Assembly (NCBI RefSeq): GCF_022919715.1
Contig: NZ_CP095042.1
Location: 2,728,001 to 2,792,000, forward strand
Reading direction: 5' to 3'
DNA length: 64,000 bases
Source: Agromyces sp. H17E-10
GTDB taxonomy: Bacteria; Actinomycetota; Actinomycetes; Actinomycetales; Microbacteriaceae
Below the pieces are notes generated by a model, which had not been told where the DNA came from, made no database searches, and saw only the letters and a program-made list of their open reading frames with translations. Of this stretch, positions 13,738 through 22,647 are shown piece by piece (positions within the stretch are counted from its first letter, which is position 1; the number at the start of each line of letters is the position of its first letter). The translations under genes and the position numbers were made by a program.

Positions 13738-16700
13738 TCAGTCGAGCAGATGATCCAACGCTCGCCCCATCCATTCGGCTCGAACATCGGCGTCGTCGAT
13801 GCCCTCGAACCCGAACCCGGTCATGAGCGAACCCGGTGTCGCCACCACCGCCGCCTCGGGGAACCCGGCGGCCGTCGTGATGATGAAGTCGTTCGGGTTC
13901 GGCGCGCTGCCGGGCGGCGGGCCGCTGATCTCCCAGCCGCCCAAGTCGCCGTTCTCGAACGACGTCGTGCCCTCGCCGGTCGAGGTCGAGATGTCGTCGA
14001 CGAAGACGCCGAGCCCCTGCGTCGACCAGTCGCTGATGTACGAGATCGACACCTCGACCTGGCCGTCGGCGTAGTCGGCGAGGTCCACCGTCCACTGCCG
14101 CCAGCCGCCCGAGCTGCCCGACGCGGCGTTCCAGTCGCCCGTCGTGCCCGACGGCGTGCAGGTGCTCGCGTCGGCGTCGTACGTCTGGTAGTGGTCGAGC
14201 TGCGGATGCAGCTCACGCCAGCCGGCCGGGCAGCTCTCGCCGACGCGGTCGGATGTGCCGCCGCCCAGGTCCGGCAGCGTCGTCCAGTCGTCCTGGCCGG
14301 GGGTGTGCGCCTCGACCGCGACGTGGTCCCAGCTCTCCTCGGTGTCGTACGACGTCCAGAACGAGAGCTGGGCGCCCCCGGCCGGCACGTCGATCGTGCG
14401 GGTCAGCCGCTTGTACGACACGTCGCCGATCTGCGAGTACGCGTACGCGTCACCCGTGTGCGGTTCGAACGGTCCGCCGGTGCGATCCCAGCGGCCCGCG
14501 ACCCAGCTGTCGAACTGCGGGTACTGCTGCGGGTTCAGGATGCCGCTCGTCGTGATGAACGAATTGCTGTGATCCTGGTTCGCAGCGCTGTCGGCGCCGC
14601 CGAAGCCCCAGTCGAGACCCGTGAGCGGCGTGTCCACGCCGAGCACGTCGAGGAGTCCGCCGTCCTCGGTGGTTCCCGCGTCGTCGACCACCAGGTAGGA
14701 GCCGAGCCAGTACTGCAGCGTGTCGTTCATGCCGTCGCCCGACCCGCCGAGCGTCCGGCAGCGCGGCGCCACCGCGGGATCGGTGCACAGTGCGTTGTCA
14801 GCCGTCGGATCGTACGCATATGCCCCCGCGTACTGGGTGCCGGCGTACTTGCCGGTGTAGAGCACCTGGCCGCCCTCGTTGAGGAAGTCGCGCACCTCGA
14901 GCGTCTCGTCCATCGCGAGGCGCGAGGCGGTGCCGGCGCCCCAGCCGGGTTCGCGGGTGATGACGTCGTCGCCCGTGTACCAGATGACGGCGTCGTAGTG
15001 GGAGAGCACCCCGAGGGCGTCGGGCGCCGTCCGGCCCCGGGCATCGACGTCGTAGACGTCGTAGCCCGTGCCGTTCGCGTCGAGCGCCGCCTCGTAGTAG
15101 TCGAGGTACTTCGGCTCGGTGACGTCCTGCACGGGAGACGCGCCCGTGTAATCCTCGGCGGAGAGGATCAGCACGTCGTCCGTGGACTCCTCGACGGCCT
15201 CGTAGGTGAACGAGTCGCTCGACTCGCCACCGCCCTCGAACCAGACCTTCACCGTGTCGCCCGGGGCGGTGCCGGTGACCACCCCGCTCATGATCCGGTA
15301 GTACGCACCCGTCTTGCCGCCGTAGCGCTCACCACCGGTCCACTCCTCGGTCGTCGCGCTCACCGGGTCGCCGCCGTTGATCGAGTACTTCAGCGTGACG
15401 TCGCCCAGGTCGCGCTTCGCGATGACGCGCACCTCCTGCGGGTCGCCGTAGGAGGTGCGGAACGTGAAGTCGGCGAGCGGCAGGCCGGCCTTGTAGGTGT
15501 CGTCGCTCTTCAGGTAGAAGGGCTTCGTCTCGAGGCCGAGGTGCGACACCGGGTCGTCGGGGTCGGCCGCCGACTTCGCGACATCCATCGCGAACGGCAG
15601 GGCGCGCTCGAACTCGGCCTGGATCTGCGCCTCGTCATCGGGGAACACGAATCCGCCGCCGTCGTCGCCTTCACCGAGTTCGGGCGTCCATGCGAGCGTG
15701 CCGCGCTGGGAGTGCGCGTAGTCGGTCGTCTCGCCGTTCGTCACGTACAGCACGTCCGACGAGAGGCCGGGCTCGAAGTCGGGGATGGCCGGGGCGTCGC
15801 GGTTGCCCGAGAGCGCGTAATAGATCGGGTCGTCGGCGGTCGGCGTCCCCGTCTGCCAGCCCTCGGCGTAGAGCAGCCACTGGCCGAACGAGTGGTAGTT
15901 GACCTGGAAGGAGAAGTCGGCCCGGTCGAACAGCGACATCATCGCCTTCGTCTCGGGCTCGGACCCGGCCGACGGGCCGCGGTACGTGTCGCTCGAGATC
16001 TGCGATGACGACCCCTCTTCGTCGTAGCCGAAGTGCTCGGGGTAGTTGCGGTTCGGGTCGACGCCGTCTGCGCGAGTGATCTGGCCGTCGCCGTCGTTGT
16101 CGCGCAGGTTCTTGCGCCACAGCCGCTCGTGGTCGAACGTGTACTGGTAGCCGTCGGGGTTCGCCACGACGAGGAACCAGAACTCGTTCTGCTTGAGCAG
16201 GTTCTTGACCTCCTGGTCGCCGCTCCGCCACCCGTCGACGAAGTGGTGCAGCAGGCGGCGGTTGACCTCGGTCGAGATCCACTCGCGGGCGTGCTGCGTC
16301 GAGCTGTAGAGCACCGCGGGTCGGGCGCCGTCGGGCATGGCCTTCGCGGCCTGCGTGACCTTCAACGCGATGAGCTCGCGGCCTTCGTAGGTGTGCCCGA
16401 GCACCTCGAGCTTCACCACGTTCGGGTTCTTCTTCGCGAGGCTGTACAGCTCGTCGCGGATGCCGCCCTTCTCGTCCCATGACCGGAACACGTTGTAGCC
16501 GGAGGCGGCTTGTTCCTCAGCCAACTGTCGTGCGGACTTGCCGTCCTTGTTCTTCTTGACCGCGACGTCGACGCCGCGGGCCTTGAGGCCCTTCGCCTCG
16601 TCGGCCGTGAGCACGAGGTCGACGCTCACCCCGGCCTCGGTGACGGTGCGGTTCGCGACGTCGAACCCGGCCGCGGCGATCTGGGCGGCATCGTCGCCGC

Positions 16701-16839
16701 TGACCAGGGCCGTGTACATGTCGAGCGCGCCGTCGTCCTCCGCGGCGTTGGCAGCGACGGGACTCAGCATCCCGACGGCCAGCGCGAGCGCGGCGGCCAC
16801 GAAGACGGCGCGGTTGCGAATGGAGCGATTTCCAGCCAT
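13738..16839 (-). CDS. secreted zinc carboxypeptidase (M14) with C-terminal lectin-like region
   Basis: A 1033-residue exported metallopeptidase. A signal peptide (basic start, AVFVAAALALAVGML, cleavage near VAANA-AE) is followed by a propeptide to about residue 110 and the M14 domain. The zinc motif HAREW has His183 and Glu186; later come FQVNYHSFG with the third ligand and TPELGEGDDGG with the catalytic Glu. The following 550 residues are Ig-like and beta-rich, with WTGGERYGGKTGAYYRIMSG and blocks resembling immune-inhibitor-A type ends (SFWTSYDTEESWDHVAVEA, FVDDISTSTGEG). No sorting motif or membrane anchor is seen, so it is probably released. It should trim C-terminal residues of environmental peptides. 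Confidence 0.88.
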   Translation of the reverse strand: MAGNRSIRNRAVFVAAALALAVGMLSPVAANAAEDDGALDMYTALVSGDDAAQIAAAGFDVANRTVTEAGVSVDLVLTADEAKGLKARGVDVAVKKNKDGKSARQLAEEQAASGYNVFRSWDEKGGIRDELYSLAKKNPNVVKLEVLGHTYEGRELIALKVTQAAKAMPDGARPAVLYSSTQHAREWISTEVNRRLLHHFVDGWRSGDQEVKNLLKQNEFWFLVVANPDGYQYTFDHERLWRKNLRDNDGDGQITRADGVDPNRNYPEHFGYDEEGSSSQISSDTYRGPSAGSEPETKAMMSLFDRADFSFQVNYHSFGQWLLYAEGWQTGTPTADDPIYYALSGNRDAPAIPDFEPGLSSDVLYVTNGETTDYAHSQRGTLAWTPELGEGDDGGGFVFPDDEAQIQAEFERALPFAMDVAKSAADPDDPVSHLGLETKPFYLKSDDTYKAGLPLADFTFRTSYGDPQEVRVIAKRDLGDVTLKYSINGGDPVSATTEEWTGGERYGGKTGAYYRIMSGVVTGTAPGDTVKVWFEGGGESSDSFTYEAVEESTDDVLILSAEDYTGASPVQDVTEPKYLDYYEAALDANGTGYDVYDVDARGRTAPDALGVLSHYDAVIWYTGDDVITREPGWGAGTASRLAMDETLEVRDFLNEGGQVLYTGKYAGTQYAGAYAYDPTADNALCTDPAVAPRCRTLGGSGDGMNDTLQYWLGSYLVVDDAGTTEDGGLLDVLGVDTPLTGLDWGFGGADSAANQDHSNSFITTSGILNPQQYPQFDSWVAGRWDRTGGPFEPHTGDAYAYSQIGDVSYKRLTRTIDVPAGGAQLSFWTSYDTEESWDHVAVEAHTPGQDDWTTLPDLGGGTSDRVGESCPAGWRELHPQLDHYQTYDADASTCTPSGTTGDWNAASGSSGGWRQWTVDLADYADGQVEVSISYISDWSTQGLGVFVDDISTSTGEGTTSFENGDLGGWEISGPPPGSAPNPNDFIITTAAGFPEAAVVATPGSLMTGFGFEGIDDADVRAEWMGRALDHLLD

Positions 16840-17012
16840 GAGTGGACTCCTTCGGCCCGTCTGCGGCCGAGGGCGGATCGTGGCGACTCGTCGTTCTCCC
16901 CATCGTCGTCACGCCTCAAGCGCTCGCTGCGGACCCTAGGGCACAGCCTTCCGCGACGTGAGCGCGGCTGTCAAGGCGATCATGAGGATTACTCGTGAGA
17001 AAGTCGGTGACG

Positions 17013-18356
17013 TCAGCCGGCCGCGGCATCGCCCCGGCGGGGCTTCCGCCGCGGCTCGTCGAGACCCATCCGCACGCGCGTGCGACGGCGCTCGATCACG
17101 ATGAACGCCGACCCGAGGATCCACAGCGGCATCTGCGTGAGGAACGCCATGCGGAACGCCTCGAGGGTGTAGGTCTCGGGCGTGCCGGCGCCCTGCAGGT
17201 CCATCGCGAGGCCGATCAGGAAGATCGCGATGAGGCCCGCGATGAACCCGCCGCCGTTCACGATGCCCGTCGCGGTGCTGAGCCGGTGACTCGGATTGTG
17301 CGTGCGGGCGTGGTCGAACGCGATCATCGACGCGGGGCCGCCCGTTGCGAGCGCGAGCGCGAGCAGGAACAGCAGCCAGATCGGCGCCGGCCCCGGCCAC
17401 GCGATGACGATGAGCCAGGCCACCGCCTGGATCGCGATCGTCGGCAGCACGAGCATGCGAGAACGACGAAGCGGATGCCGCGCCGAGAGCGCCCCCATCA
17501 CCGGCCCGACGAGCATGCCGAACACGACGAATGCGCTCACCACGAGCGACGCGGTCGCCGGTGAGAGCCCTTCGCCCGCGGTCAGGAACGGGAAGCCCCA
17601 CAGCATCACGAACGCGGTGCCCGCGAACGGGGTCGTGAAGTGCGACCAGAACGCGAGCCGCGTGCCCGGGTGGCCCCACGACTCGCGGAAGCCCTGGCGC
17701 AGGTCAGCCGACGAGCGCACGACTGCGATCGCCCCCGTCTCGGTGTTGACCGAGACGTCGGCGTCGCTCGTGGGCGGGTGGTTGCGGATCACCGCGAAGG
17801 TGAGCACCGCGAAGAGCGCGCCGAGGCCCGCGAGGCTCCCGAACGCGACCGTCCAGCTCGTGGCGTGGAGCAGGGCCGCCATCGGCAGCAGGGCGAGCAG
17901 CTGGCCGGTCTGGCCCACGATGCCCGTCATCTGCACGACGAACGGTGCCCGTTGCTGGGGGAACCACGTCGCGACGACGCGCAGCACGCTCGGGAAGACG
18001 GCGGCGTCGCCCGCACCGAGCAGCACGCGCGCGAGGATCGCCGTGCCGACATCGGTCGAGAGGGCCATCACGAGCTGCCCGACGGCCATGAGCACCATGC
18101 CCGCCGTCACGATCGGGCGCGCGCCGAACCGGTCGAGCAGCAGGCCCACGGGGATCTGCATGCCGCCGTACACGAACAGCTGGATGACCGCGAACATCGA
18201 CAGCGTCGAGGCATCCGCATCGAACCTGACGGCGGCGTCGGCGCCGACGGCGCCGAGCGAGGTGCGGTTCGTGACCGACACGACGTAGGCGGCGACCCCG
18301 ACGCCCCAGACCAGCCAGAGCCGCCAGGGGCGCACGGGCTGGGGGAGGATCGTCAC
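17013..18356 (-). CDS. MFS transporter
   Basis: A 447-residue membrane protein with about 12 hydrophobic segments and the MFS loop motif LLDRFGARPIVTAGM between segments 2 and 3. The second half repeats the pattern (GALSARHPLRRSRMLVLP). The tail is strongly basic (RRKPRRGDAAAG). The GTG at 18356 is the first plausible start. The family includes sugar phosphate, organic anion and drug carriers; I cannot assign a substrate. The gene stands alone between the M14 peptidase and the exporter pair, all on the minus strand, but a terminator-like hairpin separates it from the exporter. Confidence 0.85.
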   Translation of the reverse strand: MTILPQPVRPWRLWLVWGVGVAAYVVSVTNRTSLGAVGADAAVRFDADASTLSMFAVIQLFVYGGMQIPVGLLLDRFGARPIVTAGMVLMAVGQLVMALSTDVGTAILARVLLGAGDAAVFPSVLRVVATWFPQQRAPFVVQMTGIVGQTGQLLALLPMAALLHATSWTVAFGSLAGLGALFAVLTFAVIRNHPPTSDADVSVNTETGAIAVVRSSADLRQGFRESWGHPGTRLAFWSHFTTPFAGTAFVMLWGFPFLTAGEGLSPATASLVVSAFVVFGMLVGPVMGALSARHPLRRSRMLVLPTIAIQAVAWLIVIAWPGPAPIWLLFLLALALATGGPASMIAFDHARTHNPSHRLSTATGIVNGGGFIAGLIAIFLIGLAMDLQGAGTPETYTLEAFRMAFLTQMPLWILGSAFIVIERRRTRVRMGLDEPRRKPRRGDAAAG

Positions 18357-18424
18357 CGATCCATTCTCTCCCTGGTCGGCGCCGTCATCGAATCGGTTCG
18401 ACGTACGGGGCCGCCGAACGAGCA

Positions 18425-18454
18425 GGAGCGGACGCCCCGAAGGGCGCCCGCTCC
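18425..18454 (-). terminator. terminator of the ABC exporter operon
   Basis: Arms 18425-18437 and 18442-18454 (GGAGCGGACGCCC against GGGCGCCCGCTCC) with a CGAA loop, 25 bp past the exporter stop. No T tract. Confidence 0.65.
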
Positions 18455-18478
18455 CGCGTGATGCGACTCGTCGCGCGA

Positions 18479-20581
18479 CTACTCGCTCGACTCGACGATC
18501 TCCTCGGCCATGCCCTTCAGCAGCGCCGACTCGGGCTCGGCCTCGCCCGACACGATCGTGCTGTCGCCGAGCGCCTCTTCGGCGTCGAGGTCGGTCGCGG
18601 CCTGCTCGAACTGCGAGTTGTAGAGGCGGTAGTACGCGCCCTTCGCGGCGATGAGCTGGTCGTGGTCGCCCTGCTCGACGATGTCGCCGTGCTCCATCAC
18701 GAGGATGAGGTCGGCGTCGCGGATCGTCGAGAGGCGGTGCGCGATGACGAACGAGGTGCGACCCTCGCGCAGCGCGGCCATGGCGTGCTGCAGCAGCAGC
18801 TCGGTGCGGGTGTCGACCGAGCTCGTCGCCTCGTCGAGGATGAGCACGCTCGGCTGCGCCACGAACGCACGGGCGATCGTGATGAGCTGCTTCTCACCGG
18901 CCGAGACGTTCGACGCGTCCTCGTCGAGCACGGTGTCGTAGCCCTCGGGCAGCGAGTGCACGAACCGGTCGACGTACGTCGCCTTCGCCGCGGCGACGAT
19001 CTCGTCGTCGGTGGCGTCGGCGCGACCGTAGCGGATGTTCTCGCGGATCGAGCCGGCGAACAGCCACGGGTCCTGCAGCACCATGCCGGTCTTCTCGCGC
19101 ACGTCGTGGCGCGTGAGGTCGGCGATGTCCTGGCCGTTGAGCAGGATGCGACCCGAGTTCAGCTCGTAGAACCGCATGATGAGGTTCACGAGCGTCGTCT
19201 TGCCGGCACCCGTCGGACCCACGATCGCGACCGTCTGCCCGGGCTCGACCCGGAACGACAGGTCCTTGATGAGCGGGCGGTCGGGGTGGTACGAGAACGC
19301 GACGTGGTCGAACACGATCGTGCCGTCACCGTCGACCGGCGCCGGGGCGTCGGCCGCGTCGGGCTCCTGCTCGTCGGCGTCGAGCAGCTCGAAGACACGC
19401 TCGGCCGATGCCGTGCCCGACTGCACCACCGCGGCCATGCCGCCGAGCTGCGACAGGGGCTGCGAGAACTGCTGCGAGTACTGGATGAACGCCTGCACGT
19501 CGCCGAGGCGCAGCGCACCGCTCGCGACCATGAGGCCTCCGAGCACGGCGATGCCGACGTACTGCAGGTTTCCGATGAAGGTCATCGCGGGCATCATGAT
19601 GTTCGACAGGAACTGCGCCTTGAAGGATGCCTCGTACAGCTCCTGGTTCTCGGCCTTGAACGCCTCGCGGCTCGAGGCCTCGCGGCCGTACACCTTGACG
19701 AGCGCGTGGCCCGAGAACGACTCCTCGACCCGGGCGTTGAGTCGGCCGACCTTGCGCCACTGGGTGCCGAAGGCCTTCTGCGACTTCGGGCCGATGACAC
19801 CGAAGATCACGCCCATGAGCGGCAGCGAGACGAGCGCCACGAGGCTGAGCTGCCACGAGATCGAGAACATCATGATGAGCACGCCGATGACGGTGAGCAC
19901 GTTGGTGAGCGCGCTCGAGAGCGACTGCTGCATCGTCTGCGTGATGTTGTCGATGTCGTTCGTGACCCGCGAGATCAGCTCGCCGCGCTGCACCTTGTCG
20001 AAGTAGCTGAGCGGCAGCCGGTTGATCTTCGCCTCGACGTCTTCACGCAGCTGCCACATGGCGCGAACCATGATGACGTTGACGACGTAGCCCTGGATCC
20101 ACATGAGGATCGACGACGCGAAGTACAGGAACAGCACGAGGATGACGACCTGGCTGAGCGCGACGAAGTCGATGCCTTCGCCGGGCACGAGGTTCATCGC
20201 CTCGACCATGTTCGCCTGATCGGTCTGGCCGGCGGCGTTCAGCTGGTCGACGACCTGCTGCTTGGTCACGCCGGGCGGCATCTGCGCCGAGATGAAGCCC
20301 TCGAAGATGAGGTTCGTCGCCTCGGCGAGCACCTTCGGCGCCCACACGGTCATCACGACGCCGATGGCGCCGAGGACCGAGGCCACCGTGAAGCCGAACG
20401 CGTGCGGCTTGAGGAGGCCCAGGAGCCGGCCGAACGACTTGCGGAAGTTCGCGGCCTTGCCCGGTGCGACGCCGCCGCTCCAGTCGTCGGCATTGAGGCG
20501 GGCCTGCTCGGCCTGCTCGAGTTCGAGCTTCTCTTCTTCGGTCAGCACCGGCTCGGCGACCTTGGAGTTCTTGTCGGTCAT
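18479..20581 (-). CDS. ABC exporter subunit B (canonical ATP site)
   Basis: A 700-residue fused membrane/ATPase protein of a heterodimeric multidrug or lipid exporter. A charged N-terminus (TEEEKLELEQAEQ) precedes a six-span type IV exporter domain (about residues 60-430). The nucleotide-binding domain has Walker A GPTGAGKTTL, signature NVSAGEKQ, and Walker B VLILDEATSSVD with the catalytic Glu. An extracellular insertion of about 60 residues (FEGFISAQMPPGVTKQQ onward) separates spans 1 and 2. ATG 20581 overlaps the stop of the partner gene in ATGA, giving a coupled pair; an open frame upstream of it is antisense to nothing conserved and was ignored. Substrate unknown. Confidence 0.92.
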   Translation of the reverse strand: MTDKNSKVAEPVLTEEEKLELEQAEQARLNADDWSGGVAPGKAANFRKSFGRLLGLLKPHAFGFTVASVLGAIGVVMTVWAPKVLAEATNLIFEGFISAQMPPGVTKQQVVDQLNAAGQTDQANMVEAMNLVPGEGIDFVALSQVVILVLFLYFASSILMWIQGYVVNVIMVRAMWQLREDVEAKINRLPLSYFDKVQRGELISRVTNDIDNITQTMQQSLSSALTNVLTVIGVLIMMFSISWQLSLVALVSLPLMGVIFGVIGPKSQKAFGTQWRKVGRLNARVEESFSGHALVKVYGREASSREAFKAENQELYEASFKAQFLSNIMMPAMTFIGNLQYVGIAVLGGLMVASGALRLGDVQAFIQYSQQFSQPLSQLGGMAAVVQSGTASAERVFELLDADEQEPDAADAPAPVDGDGTIVFDHVAFSYHPDRPLIKDLSFRVEPGQTVAIVGPTGAGKTTLVNLIMRFYELNSGRILLNGQDIADLTRHDVREKTGMVLQDPWLFAGSIRENIRYGRADATDDEIVAAAKATYVDRFVHSLPEGYDTVLDEDASNVSAGEKQLITIARAFVAQPSVLILDEATSSVDTRTELLLQHAMAALREGRTSFVIAHRLSTIRDADLILVMEHGDIVEQGDHDQLIAAKGAYYRLYNSQFEQAATDLDAEEALGDSTIVSGEAEPESALLKGMAEEIVESSE

Positions 20582-22311
20582 CGTGCGGCCTCCACTCCGA
20601 GCTGGGATTCGACGATCTCGCGGTAGGTCTGGCACGTCTCGAGCAGCTGCTCGTGCGTGCCGATGCCCACGGCGACGCCATCGTCGAGCACGACGATGCG
20701 GTCGGCGTCGGTGATCGTCGACACGCGCTGCGCGACGACGACCTTGGTCACGTTGGGCAACTCGCGCCACAGGGCCTGCCTGAGCCTCGCGTCGGTCGTC
20801 AGGTCGAGCGCCGAGAACGAGTCGTCGAACACGAGGATGTCGGGCTGGTGCACGATCGCGCGCGCGATCGCGAGGCGCTGGCGCTGGCCGCCCGAGACGT
20901 TGGTGCCGCCCTGGGAGATCTTCGCCTCGAGCTGCCCCTCCATCTCTTCGACGAAGTCGCGACCCTGTGCGATCTCGAGTGCGTGCCACAGTTCTTCGTC
21001 GGTGGCGTCTTCGCGCCCGAAGCGCAGGTTCGACGCGACCGTGCCGGTGAAGAGGAACGGCCGCTGCGGCACGAGGCCGATGCTCTTCCACAGGAGGTCG
21101 AGATCGGCTTCGCGAACGTCGACGCCGTTCACGAGCACGGCGCCCTCGGTCGTGTCGAACAGGCGCGGCAGCAGCGACACGAGCGTCGTCTTGCCGGCGC
21201 CGGTCGAGCCGACGATCGCGAGCGTCTCGCCGGGCTCGGCCTTGACCGTGATGCCGCTGAGCACGGGGTGCTCGGCGCCCGGGTAGGTGAAGCCCGTGCC
21301 GCGGAACTCGACGGTGCCCGGGGTCGGGAACGTCGAGACCGGGTTCGCCGGGCGCTCGAGCGTCGACTTCACGTCGAGCACGGCGCCGATGCGCTCGGCC
21401 GACACGGCGGCGCGCGGGATCATGATCGTGATGAAGCTCGCCATCATGACGCCCATCAGGATGAGCATGACGTACTGCATGAAGGCGAAGAGCACGCCGA
21501 TCTCGGTGTTGCCGTCGTCGACCTCGATCGCGCCGAACCAGATCACGCCGACGAGCGTGACGTTGAGCACAAGCATGACGAGCGGGAACATGAGCACGAA
21601 GAGCGATCCGACCTTGCGGCCGACGACCATGATGTCGGTGTTCGCCTCGCGGAACCGCGCCTCCTCGATGTCTTCGCGCACGAACGCGCGCACGACGCGG
21701 ATGCCCGTGAGCTGCTCGCGCATGATGCGGTTCACGCCGTCGAGCTTCTGCTGGTACGAGCGGAACAGCGGCACCATGCGCCAGATGATGAGGCCGGCGA
21801 CGATGAGCAGCGTCGGCACCGCGACCGCGATGATCCAGCTGAGCCCGACGTCGACCGACAGGGCCTTGTAGATGCCGTAGAACGCCATGATCGGGGCGGC
21901 GACGAGGAACGTCGAGCCCATCATCGCGAGCATCTGCACCTGCTGCACGTCGTTCGTGTTGCGCGTGATGAGCGATCCCGGCCCGAACGTCGAGACCTCG
22001 CGCTCGGAGAAGCCCGACACGCGCTCGAACACGTCGTCGCGGATGTCACGGCCGAGCTTCATCGCGGCCATCGCGGCGAACCACGTCGCCACGAGCTGCG
22101 TGACGATCTGCAGCAGCGACATGGCGAGCATGACGGCGCCCGACTGCCAGATGACCTCGGTGTCGCCCTTGGCGACGCCGTCGTCGATGATCTGCGCGTT
22201 GAGCGTCGGCAGCTGGAAGTTGGCGTAGGCGGCGACGATCTGGAAGGCCAGCACGCCGAGTAGGAGAGGCCAATAGGGCCTCAGGTATCTGAACAGGAGT
22301 CTTCCGAGCAT
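20578..22311 (-). CDS. ABC exporter subunit A (degenerate ATP site)
   Basis: A 577-residue partner half-exporter. It has six membrane spans (from FRYLRPYWPLLLGVLAFQ), then Walker A GSTGAGKTTL, signature NVSGGQRQRLAIARA and Walker B ILVFDDSFSALD. The Walker B motif has Asp where the catalytic Glu should be, the known mark of the non-hydrolysing site in heterodimers of the TM287/288 and LmrCD type. GGAGATCAC precedes ATG 22311. It is first in a two-gene minus-strand operon. Such pairs export drugs, lipids or peptides; no regulator is adjacent to suggest which. Confidence 0.92.
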   Translation of the reverse strand: MLGRLLFRYLRPYWPLLLGVLAFQIVAAYANFQLPTLNAQIIDDGVAKGDTEVIWQSGAVMLAMSLLQIVTQLVATWFAAMAAMKLGRDIRDDVFERVSGFSEREVSTFGPGSLITRNTNDVQQVQMLAMMGSTFLVAAPIMAFYGIYKALSVDVGLSWIIAVAVPTLLIVAGLIIWRMVPLFRSYQQKLDGVNRIMREQLTGIRVVRAFVREDIEEARFREANTDIMVVGRKVGSLFVLMFPLVMLVLNVTLVGVIWFGAIEVDDGNTEIGVLFAFMQYVMLILMGVMMASFITIMIPRAAVSAERIGAVLDVKSTLERPANPVSTFPTPGTVEFRGTGFTYPGAEHPVLSGITVKAEPGETLAIVGSTGAGKTTLVSLLPRLFDTTEGAVLVNGVDVREADLDLLWKSIGLVPQRPFLFTGTVASNLRFGREDATDEELWHALEIAQGRDFVEEMEGQLEAKISQGGTNVSGGQRQRLAIARAIVHQPDILVFDDSFSALDLTTDARLRQALWRELPNVTKVVVAQRVSTITDADRIVVLDDGVAVGIGTHEQLLETCQTYREIVESQLGVEAAR

Positions 22312-22542
22312 GTGATCTCCAGGAATCGCGAACGGCGTTGGCCTCGGTCATGACGGGTGCGTGCGCGCACGACCGCGGGCAGGGATGTTGACCCATGTGC
22401 CCGGCAGCATCGTCGCACCCCCGTCCGACAATGCAGCGTTACAGCAAAACACGCGCCCACCCGGGACGCAAGCGGACCGGGGCATCCGACCCACTCCGTT
22501 CACCGAGGGCGAAATCCGACGCGACCTGCGGGTCTGTCGGCG

Positions 22543-22609
22543 GGTCGAGGAGGAGCGCAGCGACGTGGACCGAGCGGGTTGAGGAGGAGCGCAGCGACGT
22601 CTCGAAACC
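22543..22609 (+). repeat. two palindromic repeats upstream of the AidB-like gene
   Basis: A degenerate copy at 22543-22571 and a full copy at 22577-22609 (GGTTGAGGAGGAGCG ... CGTCTCGAAACC), ending 38 bp before the acyl-CoA dehydrogenase start. The gap 22312-22647 otherwise holds the leader of the exporter operon on the minus strand; I see no gene in it. Confidence 0.85.
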
Positions 22610-22647
22610 CCGCGCCCGACCGACGAGAATGACCGTGGAGGTCGACG

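Noticed and set aside
22046..22351. Leader ORF beginning ATG ACC GAG upstream of the ABC exporter on the minus strand
   Set aside because: It has no early stop and runs into the exporter gene in another frame with no ribosome binding site; a shadow frame is more likely.
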